DNA from: Alkalicoccus daliensis
GTDB lineage: Bacteria > Bacillota > Bacilli > Bacillales > Salisediminibacteriaceae
Direction of reading: 5' to 3'
Assembly: GCF_900103955.1 (NCBI RefSeq)
Contig: NZ_FNIL01000001.1
Span: 310,001 to 374,000, forward strand
Length of the DNA: 64,000 nt
The notes beneath the pieces are model-generated. The model had not been told where the DNA came from, did no database searches, and saw only the letters and a list, made by a program, of their open reading frames with translations. The translations under genes and the position numbers were made by a program. Below, piece after piece: positions 8,814 through 17,790 of the stretch; positions within the stretch are counted from its first letter, which is position 1, and each line of letters begins with the position of its first letter.

Positions 8814-10397
8814 ATGAAAGATCAGATTACGAACTTTAAAAACAGCAGTATGAACTTCTGGCAGTCCAGAAGCAAAAATCAAAAGGGTCTGATATTTGGC
8901 GCATTTACTTTCGCTTTATTACTTATTATAACTTTTTCCTGGTTGGGTTCTCAGACGCATTATGTGCCGCTTTATACAAACATGACGATGCAGGAAGCTG
9001 GGGAAGTAAAAGAGACTCTGGACGCCAGAGGTATTGCCAACCAAGTGAGTGCAGACGGTACAACAATTTCTGTTCCTGAGAACGCTGTGGATGATTTAAA
9101 GGTTTCATTAGCTGCAGAAGGTATTCCACAGACAGGAAGAATAGATTACAGCACTTTCAGTGAAAATCTCGGTTTTGGAACTACCGAAAATGAATTCCAG
9201 TTATTGGAACGGGCAGCAATTCAGACTTCTTTGGAAGATTTGATTCGTAATATTGATGGGATAAGCAACGCCCAGGTAATGATTACACTGCCTGAAGAAA
9301 GCCCCTGGCTTGCAGAGGAACAAGATGCAGCAACAGCTTCAGTAATGGTGAACATACAGCCGGGTGCGTCGTTGGACGAGAATCAGGTTCGTTCCCTATA
9401 CCATCTTGTAGCACAAAGTGTGCCGAATTTAACTACTGAAAATATTGTGATTACGGATCAGATGTCCCGATATCTCGAGTTCGAAGATAGTAATTCAATT
9501 GGCGGCACCCTGTCAGCTTATGAGCAGAACAGAGCAATTCAAAAAGATATTGAAAAAGATATTCAAAGAGATCTCCAGCAGATGCTGGGAACGATGATGG
9601 GCCAGAATAAAGTTGTCGTTGCCGTTTCTACTGATATTGATTTCACTCAAGAGAACAGACAGGAAGAATTAGTAGAACCAGTAGATGAAGAAACGAACGA
9701 AGGAATCGCGGTAAGCGTGGAGAGAATCACCGAAACATATGAAGGAATGGACATGGAAGAATTTGGAGTACCCGGTGCAGGGGAAGACGATATTCCTAAC
9801 TTCCCGGGAATGCTCGGTGGAGGTGCTTATGGCGACTCCGAAAGAATTGAAGAAAGAATTAATAATGAAGTTAACAGAATATCTAGAGATATCGTTGAGA
9901 GTCCTTACCTTATCCGGGATATTGGCATCCAGGTAATGGTGGAGCCACCTGATCCTGAAGATGAGGCATCGCTGCCACAGGCAAGACTTGACGACATTCA
10001 GGCTATCATAGGCCAGGTAGTGAGAACCTCGATTGATGGAGAAATCACCGCTGAATGGGGAGAGGAAGAAATTGCAGAAAGAATTTATGTTTCCTCCCTG
10101 CCGTTTATGGGACAGGTTGAAATGGAAGAGCCCCCTTCCGGGATTCCATTCTGGTACTATATCGTTGGTGCATTAGTGTTAGTCGTAGGTTTTCTTATTT
10201 TTCTTCTTGTAAGAAAAGGTAAGGAGAGTGAAGAAGAGGAATTTGCGTTGGAAGAGCAGACACAAATTGAACTCCCTTCATTGAATGACACTCCAGATTC
10301 CGAGGAGAAAGCACGGAAAAGACAATTGGAGGAGCTTGCAAAAGACAAACCGGACCAATTTTCAAAATTAATAAGAACATGGTTGTCTGAAGATTAG
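8814..10397 (+). CDS. fliF: Flagellar MS-ring protein FliF
   Basis: FliF forms the membrane MS ring that houses the export gate and anchors the rotor. The 527-residue protein has an N-terminal transmembrane helix (residues about 26-44), the YscJ-like ring-building domain (YVPLYTNMTMQEAGEVKETL onward), a large periplasmic part with an acidic Gly/Pro-rich loop near EFGVPGAGEDDIPNFPG, a second transmembrane helix (about 442-465) and a cytoplasmic FliG-binding tail ending FSKLIRTWLSED. The ATG at 8814 follows GGGAGG; the upstream in-frame GTG at 8802 overlaps that RBS and is rejected. Confidence 0.97.
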   Translation: MKDQITNFKNSSMNFWQSRSKNQKGLIFGAFTFALLLIITFSWLGSQTHYVPLYTNMTMQEAGEVKETLDARGIANQVSADGTTISVPENAVDDLKVSLAAEGIPQTGRIDYSTFSENLGFGTTENEFQLLERAAIQTSLEDLIRNIDGISNAQVMITLPEESPWLAEEQDAATASVMVNIQPGASLDENQVRSLYHLVAQSVPNLTTENIVITDQMSRYLEFEDSNSIGGTLSAYEQNRAIQKDIEKDIQRDLQQMLGTMMGQNKVVVAVSTDIDFTQENRQEELVEPVDEETNEGIAVSVERITETYEGMDMEEFGVPGAGEDDIPNFPGMLGGGAYGDSERIEERINNEVNRISRDIVESPYLIRDIGIQVMVEPPDPEDEASLPQARLDDIQAIIGQVVRTSIDGEITAEWGEEEIAERIYVSSLPFMGQVEMEEPPSGIPFWYYIVGALVLVVGFLIFLLVRKGKESEEEEFALEEQTQIELPSLNDTPDSEEKARKRQLEELAKDKPDQFSKLIRTWLSED

Positions 10398-10410
10398 GGG
10401 GTAAGAGTTT

Positions 10411-11421
10411 ATGGCGAGAAAGAAAGAATTAACTGGAAAACAAAAAGCGGCCATTCTTCTCATCTCTTTAGGTCCGGACGTCTCGGCACAGGTTTACAAG
10501 CATTTATCTGAAGAAGAGATAGAAAAGCTCACGCTGGAAATCGCAGGAGTAAGAAAAGTGGAGCAGGAACAAAAGGAAGAAGTACTTGAGCAGTTCCATC
10601 AGCTGGCTATTGCCCAGGACTATATTACCCAGGGCGGAATAGGATATGCAAAAGATGTTTTAGAAAAAGCACTCGGTGGAGAAGAAGCCAATGCTATTAT
10701 TAACAGGCTTACTTCTACACTTCAGGTAAGACCATTTGATTTTGCAAGAAAAGCCGATTCCATGCAGATTTTTAATTTTATCCAGAATGAACATCCACAG
10801 ACGATTGCACTGGTTCTCTCCTACTTGGACAGCGAACAGTCCGGACAGATTTTATCAGCGCTGCCACAGGAATTACAAGCAGACATTGCAAAAAGAATTG
10901 CTGTAATGGACAGTACATCACCAGAAATTATTCATGAAGTTGAGTCTATTCTGGAAAAGAAACTTTCATCTACTGTCACCCAGGACTTTACTGAAGCCGG
11001 CGGAATTGAATCAGTAGTAGAAGTGCTGAACAGTGTAGACCGCAGTACTGAGCGTACTATTCTTGATGCACTTGAAATACAGGATCCGGAATTGGCAGAA
11101 GAAATTAAGAAAAGAATGTTTGTGTTTGAAGATATTGTTACATTGGATAACCGCTCCATACAAAGAGTTATCCGTGACGTGGAAAATGCAGATCTGCAGC
11201 TTGCACTGAAAGTAGCGAGTGACGAAGTGAAAGATATTGTATTTAATAATATGTCGCAGAGAATGTCAGAAACTTTCAAAGAAGAAATGGAGTTTATGGG
11301 TCCTGTCCGATTACGGGATGTGGAAGAAGCCCAGACACGCATTGTATCCATAATTCGAAGACTTGAGGAAGCTGGAGAGATAGTCATAGCTCGTGGTGGA
11401 GGAGATGACATTATTGTCTAG
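10411..11421 (+). CDS. fliG: Flagellar motor switch protein FliG
   Basis: FliG is the rotor protein of the switch complex that receives torque from the MotAB stator. The 336-residue protein has the N-terminal FliF-binding domain (KQKAAILLISLGPDVSAQVYKHL), the middle armadillo domain containing the EHPQTIALVLSYL motif and the C-terminal torque helix region (RMFVFEDIVTLDNRSIQRVI) with alternating charged residues. The start follows a GGGG-rich RBS 13 bp after fliF. Its 3' end overlaps fliH by 17 bp. Confidence 0.97.
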   Translation: MARKKELTGKQKAAILLISLGPDVSAQVYKHLSEEEIEKLTLEIAGVRKVEQEQKEEVLEQFHQLAIAQDYITQGGIGYAKDVLEKALGGEEANAIINRLTSTLQVRPFDFARKADSMQIFNFIQNEHPQTIALVLSYLDSEQSGQILSALPQELQADIAKRIAVMDSTSPEIIHEVESILEKKLSSTVTQDFTEAGGIESVVEVLNSVDRSTERTILDALEIQDPELAEEIKKRMFVFEDIVTLDNRSIQRVIRDVENADLQLALKVASDEVKDIVFNNMSQRMSETFKEEMEFMGPVRLRDVEEAQTRIVSIIRRLEEAGEIVIARGGGDDIIV

Positions 11422-12190
11422 ACTTATTAAATCTTCATCAATTAATGAAGCTGCCGATAACCGAAAAATTATAAAAGTGAGATCATTACAGCAGAAGAAC
11501 AGTGATGTTAAGAGTGAAGCCGCCGCAGCTGATGATCGGGTTTATACAGATATAAATGAAGAAGAAAAACGTATCAGAGAGCTTGAGGAGAAGCAATCGC
11601 TGCTTCAGGAAAAAGAAGCTGCATTTGCTGTCTGGAAGAAAGAACAGGAAGAATTTATTAAGTCCGAAGCGGAAAATGCCTACCATTCTGCAGCAGAGGA
11701 AGGTTTCCAGAAGGGTTACCAGGATGGAATTGATGAAGCACAGAAACAAGTTGACGAATACCTGCGTAAAGCTTCTGAAATAGTAGATCTGTCTCAGTTG
11801 GACTATCAAAAACGGATTGAAGAAGCAGAACCCGTAATTTTAGAGCTGGCTCTGAAAATTTCAGAACAAATAATAGGAGAGAGTCTCCAGTCAGATAATA
11901 AAAAGTGGGTTTCTCTTGTTAAACAGGCAGTAAACGAAGTGCGGGAACAGGATCCGATCAAGATTTATGTCCACCCTTACTGGTATGAAACAACATTAAA
12001 TCAGCAGGAAGAATTAAAAGAGGCAGCCATGCATGCAGCTGAATTAACAATTTATCCTGATGGCCAGCTTTCAGAAAATGGTTGTGTAATAGATACTCCT
12101 TTTGGAAAAGTAGAAGCTACTGTAGATATGCAATTGGCTGAGATAAAAAGGTTTCTCTTTGAAAAGCTGAAAGAGGGTGAGTCTGATTAA
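11405..12190 (+). CDS. fliH: Flagellar assembly protein FliH
   Basis: FliH is the peripheral stalk-like regulator that holds the FliI ATPase at the export gate. The 261-residue protein starts MTLLSRLIKSS, has a long charged coiled coil (residues about 40-130, with EKRIRELEEKQSLLQEKEA) and a C-terminal V/F-ATPase E-subunit-like domain (EPVILELALKISEQIIGES). The ATG at 11405, inside fliG, has GGTGGAGG just upstream. The in-frame upstream start at 11393 overlaps that RBS. Overlap with fliI is 14 bp, so translation of fliG–fliH–fliI is probably coupled. Confidence 0.93.
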   Translation: MTLLSRLIKSSSINEAADNRKIIKVRSLQQKNSDVKSEAAAADDRVYTDINEEEKRIRELEEKQSLLQEKEAAFAVWKKEQEEFIKSEAENAYHSAAEEGFQKGYQDGIDEAQKQVDEYLRKASEIVDLSQLDYQKRIEEAEPVILELALKISEQIIGESLQSDNKKWVSLVKQAVNEVREQDPIKIYVHPYWYETTLNQQEELKEAAMHAAELTIYPDGQLSENGCVIDTPFGKVEATVDMQLAEIKRFLFEKLKEGESD

Positions 12191-13502
12191 CGTAGCAGAA
12201 CTTAAAAACGTAATATCAGACTGCAGGCCTTATAAACACTACGGAAAGGTAAGTCAAGTAGTAGGATTAATGATCGAATCTCAAGGGCCGCAGGCTTCAG
12301 TTGGAGACCTTTGCTCCATTATCGTTTCAAAACATAAAAAAATCCTTGCAGAAGTGGTAGGTTTTCGTGATCAGCAAGTTCTGCTTATGCCTTATGAACG
12401 AGTGGAGTCTATTGCTCCGGGAAGTTTAGTGGAAACATGGAATCATCCACTGGAGATTAAAGTAGGGATGAATATGATTGGCGCAGCAGTAGACAGCCTC
12501 GGTCGTCCTTTTGATTCCTCCGTGGAAACAACAGGCTTTCGTTCCTACTCTACCGATAATGACCCTCCAAATCCAATGACAAGGCCCCGGATACAGGAAG
12601 CGCTTAGTTTAGGGGTAAAAGCAATTGACGGATTGTTTACTGTTGGTAAAGGGCAGAGAATGGGTATTTTTGCTGGAAGTGGAGTAGGAAAGAGCACCTT
12701 AATGGCGATGATTGCTAAAAATTCAGATGCTGATATAAACGTAATCGCTTTAATCGGTGAGCGGGGCAGAGAAGTAAGAGACTTTATTGAACGCGATCTT
12801 GGAACTTCCGGTATGGAAAATACTATCGTAGTAGTTGCCACATCTGACCAGCCGGCATTAATGCGGATTAAAGGAGCTTTTACTGCTACTGCAATTGCTG
12901 AATACTTCAGAGAACAAGGTTTAAGTGTGAATCTGATGATGGACTCTGTTACGCGGGTGGCGATGGCACAAAGAGAAATCGGTCTCGCTATAGGGGAACC
13001 ACCTACCACAAAAGGATATACACCTTCTGTGTTTGCTTTACTCCCGCGTCTCCTGGAAAGAAGCGGAATGAGTGAGAAAGGTTCGATTACAGCTTTTTAT
13101 ACTGTGCTGGTAGATGGGGACGACATGAACGAGCCTATTGCAGATACAGTAAGGGGAATACTTGATGGGCACCTGGTGTTAGATCGGAAACTGGCGAATA
13201 AAGGGCACTTTCCAGCAATTAATGTACTGCAGAGCATAAGCAGAATAATGAGTGATCTTACAGAAGATCCCCATCAGCAGGCAGCTGACAATATGCGCCA
13301 GGTAATTGCTACTTATACTGAACAGGAAGATCTAATTAATATAGGTGCTTACAAAAAAGGTTCCAACCCCCAGGTGGACAATGCTATAAAAGAATATCCG
13401 GCAGTAATGTCATTTTTAAAACAAGCTAATAACGAGCACTATAATTTCATGAGAACTACAAGTGAAATGGTGGAATCTTTTAGCGGGGGGCCAGAGGGAT
13501 GA
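12177..13502 (+). CDS. fliI: Flagellum-specific export ATPase FliI
   Basis: FliI is the F1-beta-like ATPase of the flagellar type III export apparatus. The 441-residue chain contains KGQRMGIFAGSGVGKST (Walker A near 166-174), the GERGREVRDFIERDLG segment, the Walker B LMMDSVTRVAMAQREIG and the GEPPTTKGYTPSVFALLPRLLERSG export-ATPase signature. The start is taken as GTG at 12177. The preceding AAGAGGG is very close to it, so initiation may rely on coupling with fliH, whose end it overlaps. No better start is available near this point. Confidence 0.96.
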   Translation: MSLINVAELKNVISDCRPYKHYGKVSQVVGLMIESQGPQASVGDLCSIIVSKHKKILAEVVGFRDQQVLLMPYERVESIAPGSLVETWNHPLEIKVGMNMIGAAVDSLGRPFDSSVETTGFRSYSTDNDPPNPMTRPRIQEALSLGVKAIDGLFTVGKGQRMGIFAGSGVGKSTLMAMIAKNSDADINVIALIGERGREVRDFIERDLGTSGMENTIVVVATSDQPALMRIKGAFTATAIAEYFREQGLSVNLMMDSVTRVAMAQREIGLAIGEPPTTKGYTPSVFALLPRLLERSGMSEKGSITAFYTVLVDGDDMNEPIADTVRGILDGHLVLDRKLANKGHFPAINVLQSISRIMSDLTEDPHQQAADNMRQVIATYTEQEDLINIGAYKKGSNPQVDNAIKEYPAVMSFLKQANNEHYNFMRTTSEMVESFSGGPEG

Positions 13503-13936
13503 GCTTCAGGTATTCACTAATTAAAGTATTGGAAGTAAAAGAATATGAAAAAAGAAATGCGGAACATATATATTCGGAAGCAGTACAGCATTTTGAAGAA
13601 ACTGCAACAAAACTGTATGAAATACTTCGCAGGAAAGAAGAGTTAATTAAAAAATCTGAGAAAGACCTTATTACCGGATTGTCTGTTCATTATATTCAAC
13701 AAAGAGAAAAAACAATTTCTTATTTGGAAAAAGAAATTGAAAAACTTCAAATTTTAACAGATAAATCAAGAAGAAATATGGCAGATAAAGAAAAATATTT
13801 ATTTACAAAAGCAATTGACGTAAAAAAATACGAAAAAATGAAGGAACTGGAAAAGAAGAAGTATGAAGATAATGTAAAAGTTACAGAACAGGCATTTCTA
13901 GACGAGATTTCAGTGCAGCAGTACGTGAGAAAATAA
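13499..13936 (+). CDS. fliJ: Flagellar export chaperone/coupler FliJ
   Basis: FliJ is a small coiled-coil protein that couples the FliI ATPase ring to FlhA. The 145-residue chain is almost entirely helical and charged (FRYSLIKVLEVKEYEKRNAE, then EEKISYLEKEI-type heptads and KEKYLFTKAIDVKKYEKMKEL), with no catalytic motif. Identification rests on size, coiled-coil character and position after fliI. The ATG overlaps the fliI stop (ATGA) with AGAGGG just upstream. Confidence 0.88.
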   Translation: MSFRYSLIKVLEVKEYEKRNAEHIYSEAVQHFEETATKLYEILRRKEELIKKSEKDLITGLSVHYIQQREKTISYLEKEIEKLQILTDKSRRNMADKEKYLFTKAIDVKKYEKMKELEKKKYEDNVKVTEQAFLDEISVQQYVRK

Positions 13937-13950
13937 AAACGGGTGAATAT

Positions 13951-14508
13951 ATGACTAAGCAAAAAGAAAAAACACAAAACAAATTTCAAATCATTTTTAT
14001 GATTGTAATTATTCCTCTCGTATTTGCACTTATTTTAGCCGTAGTAATGCTTTATTACTTAGGTTTTAATGTAGGAGATACTGTCAGGGATTTAGCTTCG
14101 AACCTGCCATTTGTGGAATCGGAGCAGGAAGATGAAATTGATGAAGAAGAGTATTTAGCGCAGCTCGAATTTGAAAATGAATCCTATGCACAGAGAATTC
14201 AGGAATTAGAAAGAGAGCTGGAGGCTGCAACTTCCGAACTGGCAGGTATAGAAGAGGAACTTAGTGCGGTGGAGAATGAAGAAGAGGAAGATGGAGAAGA
14301 AGCTGACCAGGCGCTGGCAGATTTCAATGATGTTGTCAGAACATTGTCCGAAATGACTGCCTCCCGTGCTGCCAGTATTATTGAAGAGCTTCCGGAAGAA
14401 CAGGCTGTGCTGTATTTACGAGGCATGAATGTAAATACAAGGGCAGAAATTTTGAGCCGGGTGGATGCAGAACTTGCAGCCTCTATATTAAATCAAATTT
14501 CTAATTAG
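13951..14508 (+). CDS. ylxF: YlxF-like (MotE-like) flagellar protein
   Basis: This 185-residue protein has one N-terminal membrane helix (about residues 12-38, FMIVIIPLVFALILAVVMLYYLG), an acidic coiled coil (about 55-125, EEEYLAQLEFENESYAQRIQ and Glu-rich repeats) and a C-terminal MgtE-N-like segment (SIIEELPEEQAVLYLRGMNVNTRAEIL). That architecture and the position between fliJ and fliK match B. subtilis YlxF and the MotE family, which in other bacteria acts as a chaperone for motor proteins. The precise role in Bacillaceae is not established. Confidence 0.85.
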   Translation: MTKQKEKTQNKFQIIFMIVIIPLVFALILAVVMLYYLGFNVGDTVRDLASNLPFVESEQEDEIDEEEYLAQLEFENESYAQRIQELERELEAATSELAGIEEELSAVENEEEEDGEEADQALADFNDVVRTLSEMTASRAASIIEELPEEQAVLYLRGMNVNTRAEILSRVDAELAASILNQISN

Positions 14509-14537
14509 TTAAATTTAAAAGGAAAGGAGGTGAAAAA

Positions 14538-15926
14538 TTGATAAACGTATCGAATATACAGGCGCAGTTCCCAAAAGAAAACCTTTCACAAGGGGACATT
14601 TCAGCTGCAGATCCGACAGGCAGTAAACTGAATTTCAATAATATTTTCAGTTCTCTGCAGGTGATAGAAAGCGAAACAACGCTTCCTTCGGAGGAAAAAA
14701 ACGAAGAAGAGATTGAAATAACTTTCCATAAGTTGATTGAGGCTTTACAAAGCGAAGAGCTGGAAAACATTTTTCTTGATGAAGCCGTGCTGGAAGAAGA
14801 AGAAAACAAAGCATTTCTAAAAGAAATTCCAACAGAATTAAGCGAAGAAGTTGAAATATTATTTGATGAAAAAGTATCAATTGCAACGCTTCTTGATAAT
14901 TTCAAAGACAATAAAACAGCTCCTGAGCTTTTAGCATTAGCTCTTCAAATGTCTAAATCAGATGAAACTTATGAATTAAGTGAGCCTGAAAAAAATAATT
15001 TTAAAAATTTAATTGAATTTCTTCTTCCTGAATTAGATAAGCTATTAAGAACAAGTGACCAAAACTTTACTATGCAGGAACTTAAACAATTGGTTTTTGA
15101 AATTGCCCCCCAAGTCTGGGTGAGTGGAAACCAACTTACGCATCTGCAGCAGCTTTCTGGACAAGATCTTTCTTTATTACTGGAGAAAGAAATCCGGGGT
15201 AAGGATAATCTGTTCACAAAACTGCCGGTGGCTTCAGGCGCTTCAGCACAAGATAAGCTTTTGTTTCCTATGGGGGTAAACACCCGCATGTTTATGGAGG
15301 GAGATAAAACAATTAACCTGCAGAACGGCTTAAAAAATCAATTCTCAACAAAGCCTGTTACGGAAATTTTGCGAAATGCTGCAGAGTCAGTTCAACATCA
15401 GACTAACACACAGCAGCACAGTGTACCTTTAGTTCAGCAGCAGCTATTTACCCAAATGTTTTCTCAGCAGCCGGTTATGGCACAGGAGAACAATAAAGCT
15501 TCTCAAGAGGCACTTATCCGGCAGTTTGAAAATCTTCTGTCAAAAAGTAATTTCCAACAATTGCAAAATGGGATTCAGCAGCTGACTGTAAAGCTTCATC
15601 CAGCAAGTTTAGGGAGGCTGGATATCACAATTCAGCAGATTAATGGGGTAATGACTGCAAGGCTGCTTACTTCCACCAATACTGCGAGGGAGTTAATGGA
15701 AAGCCAGGTCCATCAATTAAAACAGGCATTCCAGGGGTCGAACCTTCAGGTAGAGCGTATAGAAATAACGCAGCAGCAGACGCAGTTGTGGAAGGATTCA
15801 CAGGAAGAACAAAAGCAGAAACAGCAGACTGAGGAGGAACTTTTAAAGGACGAAGAACCGGACTCAGAAGAAGAAACTTTGAACTTTGCGGATTTTTTAG
15901 CTGAAACAATCGATACCGAGGTATAA
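14538..15926 (+). CDS. fliK: Flagellar hook-length control protein FliK
   Basis: FliK is the secreted ruler that measures hook length and switches FlhB specificity. The 462-residue protein is low-complexity and Gln/Glu-rich over most of its length. It carries the conserved C-terminal domain (LTVKLHPASLGRLDITIQQ, then ARELMESQVHQLKQAFQGSNL and VERIEI), followed by an acidic tail. Initiation is at TTG 14538, 7 bases after a near-perfect AAAGGAGGTG RBS. Sequence in the N-terminal two thirds is poorly conserved, as usual for FliK, so the call rests on the C-terminal domain and position before flgD. Confidence 0.9.
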   Translation: MINVSNIQAQFPKENLSQGDISAADPTGSKLNFNNIFSSLQVIESETTLPSEEKNEEEIEITFHKLIEALQSEELENIFLDEAVLEEEENKAFLKEIPTELSEEVEILFDEKVSIATLLDNFKDNKTAPELLALALQMSKSDETYELSEPEKNNFKNLIEFLLPELDKLLRTSDQNFTMQELKQLVFEIAPQVWVSGNQLTHLQQLSGQDLSLLLEKEIRGKDNLFTKLPVASGASAQDKLLFPMGVNTRMFMEGDKTINLQNGLKNQFSTKPVTEILRNAAESVQHQTNTQQHSVPLVQQQLFTQMFSQQPVMAQENNKASQEALIRQFENLLSKSNFQQLQNGIQQLTVKLHPASLGRLDITIQQINGVMTARLLTSTNTARELMESQVHQLKQAFQGSNLQVERIEITQQQTQLWKDSQEEQKQKQQTEEELLKDEEPDSEEETLNFADFLAETIDTEV

Positions 15927-15940
15927 GGGAGGGATAGAAA

Positions 15941-16414
15941 ATGCCGATTCAATCAAATCTAGGACCATCACAACCAATTTTTTATGAGGACTATGTACAG
16001 CAAAAAAAGAACAAAGCACCAGGATCGGATTTAGATAAAGATGCATTTCTAAAAATATTGCTGACACAGCTCCAGCACCAGGATCCTATGAATCCTATGG
16101 AAGATAAAGAATTCATTGCGCAGATGGCACAATTTTCAAGTCTGGAGCAAATTACGAATCTTAATGAAACCATGAAGAAAATGTTCGAACAGCAGCAAAA
16201 GTCAGATTTCGTCTCTCATAGTGATTTAATTGGTAAAAAAGTAGAATACGAACATGTTGCCAAAGAAGCGACAGAAACAGAGCCTGCCCAGACTGAATTA
16301 CGGGAAGGGATTGTAACTTCGGTAGTGTTTCATGAAGGAAAAGCGCAATTCATCATTGATGGAGACGCCAGGATTAAATCAGATAAGTTATTCTCTGTAA
16401 GTGAAGGTTCCTAA
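15941..16414 (+). CDS. flgD: Flagellar hook assembly (cap) protein FlgD
   Basis: FlgD is the hook cap that guides polymerisation of FlgE. The 157-residue protein has the conserved N-terminal module: LDKDAFLKILLTQLQHQDPM, then NPMEDKEFIAQMAQFSSLEQ and ITNLNETMKKM. A short C-terminal beta part (IGKKVEYEH … KLFSVSEGS) follows, as in the shorter Bacillus-type FlgD that lacks the large FLG/Fn3 domains. AAGGGAGGG precedes the start. It lies between fliK and a TIGR02530-type gene, as in related genomes. Confidence 0.95.
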   Translation: MPIQSNLGPSQPIFYEDYVQQKKNKAPGSDLDKDAFLKILLTQLQHQDPMNPMEDKEFIAQMAQFSSLEQITNLNETMKKMFEQQQKSDFVSHSDLIGKKVEYEHVAKEATETEPAQTELREGIVTSVVFHEGKAQFIIDGDARIKSDKLFSVSEGS

Positions 16415-16425
16415 GGAGGTATAGG

Positions 16426-16806
16426 ATGAGCATGAAAATAATGCCGCATCATCTCCAGCAGCCACTACCGAGACCTTTAAAAACAACACAGTCCTCCAAG
16501 CCGCAGCAAGCTGAATTTCAAAATGTTTTAAAGGAACGCTTGAACGATTCAATTAAAATCAGCAGACATGCAGAAAAGCGAATGGAAGAAAGAGGGATTC
16601 ACTTGCCGGAACAAACTTGGCAGGAGATGACAACTAAGATAAAAGAAGCACATAAACGTGGAGTAAACGATTCTCTTGTCTTAACAAATAGTGCAGCTTT
16701 TGTAGTCAGTGCAAAAAACGAAACAGTAATTACTGCGATGAACAGGGAAGAAGCTTCTGAGCAGCTTTTTACCAATATAAATGGAGCAATTATTTTAAAA
16801 GACTGA
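16426..16806 (+). CDS. TIGR02530-type flagellar operon protein
   Basis: This 126-residue protein belongs to the small family found between flgD and flgE in many Firmicutes. The core SRHAEKRMEERGIHLPEQTW is typical, and so is the later NDSLVLTNSAAFVVSAKNETVITAM. Its molecular role is, as far as I know, unassigned; the conserved location suggests hook assembly or export. AAGGAGG lies 7 bases before the ATG and 11 bp separate it from flgD. It is soluble with no membrane segment. A 72-bp gap without an evident terminator precedes flgE. Confidence 0.88.
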   Translation: MSMKIMPHHLQQPLPRPLKTTQSSKPQQAEFQNVLKERLNDSIKISRHAEKRMEERGIHLPEQTWQEMTTKIKEAHKRGVNDSLVLTNSAAFVVSAKNETVITAMNREEASEQLFTNINGAIILKD

Positions 16807-16878
16807 CTGGACCGAAAGGAAGTCAGGGATCTGCGGATTGAAGGAAGCAGGTCCGCCAATTTGAAGGGAGACTATATA

Positions 16879-17694
16879 ATGTTACGTTCACTATATTCAG
16901 GTATCGGCGGAATGAATAATTTTCAAAACAAACTAGATGTCATTGGTAATAATATCTCTAATGTAAACACTTCCGGGTTCAAAAAAGGTAGAACAACATT
17001 TAATGATCTTGTTAGTCAGCAGATGCAGGGAGCAGGAGCTGCTGCAAATGGAAGAGGGGGAACGAATCCTCAGCAGATCGGTCTGGGGGGCGGAATGTCA
17101 ACTATTGATACCATTAATACCCAGGGGTCTCTGCAGTCTACGGGTAGAAATTTAGATATGGCAATTTCAGGTGATGGATTCTTCATAATCCAGGATGGAG
17201 ATGAACGATTCTTTACAAGAGCAGGTAATTTTTACCTAGATAGTGAAGGGACCCTAGTAAATGGCGATGGGAAAAATATATTAGGCATTGATGAACAGAA
17301 TATTACTATCCTTGCAGGATCTGACGGACCAAACGGATCAACTCTCGAAAGCTTTAACATAGCTCCTTCAGGGGAAATTAATGGGGTTTATTCCGATGGT
17401 ACCACAGCAGTAATCGGCCAATTAGCTTTAGCGAACTTTGCAAACCCAGGTGGACTAAATAAAGCAGGAAATAATACTTATACAGTATCAGCCAACTCAG
17501 GTGATGCACAAATAGGTACAGCAGGCACCGGCGGCAGAGGAAACCTTGTCGGTTCAACACTGGAAATGTCGAATGTTGATTTATCTGCAGAATTCGCAGA
17601 AATGATTGTTGCGCAGCGAGGGTTTCAGGCAAACACACGAATGATAACTACTTCAGATGAAATTTTACAGGAACTTGTCAACTTGAAACGTTAA
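16879..17694 (+). CDS. flgE: Flagellar hook protein FlgE (named FlgG in some annotations)
   Basis: FlgE is the structural hook subunit, exported and polymerised under the FlgD cap. The 271-residue protein has the N-terminal LRSLYSGIGGMNNFQNKLD and GNNISNVNTSGFKKGRTTF motifs, the GRNLDMAISGDGFFIIQDG core and the C-terminal LEMSNVDLSAEFAEMIVAQR, then ITTSDEILQELVNLKR. It closely resembles the short B. subtilis hook protein (formerly called FlgG). The start is ATG 16879 after GAAGGGAG; an upstream in-frame TTG at 16861 would add six residues not present in the family. A strong hairpin follows the stop. Confidence 0.95.
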   Translation: MLRSLYSGIGGMNNFQNKLDVIGNNISNVNTSGFKKGRTTFNDLVSQQMQGAGAAANGRGGTNPQQIGLGGGMSTIDTINTQGSLQSTGRNLDMAISGDGFFIIQDGDERFFTRAGNFYLDSEGTLVNGDGKNILGIDEQNITILAGSDGPNGSTLESFNIAPSGEINGVYSDGTTAVIGQLALANFANPGGLNKAGNNTYTVSANSGDAQIGTAGTGGRGNLVGSTLEMSNVDLSAEFAEMIVAQRGFQANTRMITTSDEILQELVNLKR

Positions 17695-17697
17695 TTC

Positions 17698-17730
17698 AGA
17701 GCTCCGGTTCTGAAGCAGAACCGGAGCTCT
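17698..17730 (+). repeat. Perfect 15-bp inverted repeat after flgE
   Basis: AGAGCTCCGGTTCTG (17698-17712), loop AAG, CAGAACCGGAGCTCT (17716-17730) form a perfect GC-rich hairpin. It lies 3 bases after the flgE stop, in the middle of the operon. Unlike a terminator it is followed by AAACTTCG rather than a T-tract, so an mRNA stabilising, processing or pausing role is more likely. A terminator on the opposite strand is also not supported. Confidence 0.8.
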
Positions 17731-17766
17731 AAACTTCGTTCTTAAAATTAAGGAGGAGAAAGTAAA

Positions 17767-17790
17767 ATGCCCGGGTGGAATTTATGGTAG
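17767..17790 (+). CDS. Possible 7-codon mini-cistron preceding swrD
   Basis: The ATG at 17767 is the one optimally placed (10 bases) after the strong AAGGAGGAG site (17750-17758). It opens a frame of only seven codons (MPGWNLW) that ends at TAG 17788-17790. Its stop overlaps the probable swrD start in the sequence TATGGTAG. It could act by translational coupling, or it may be a chance reading frame or sequencing artefact. No protein evidence is available. Confidence 0.35.
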   Translation: MPGWNLW

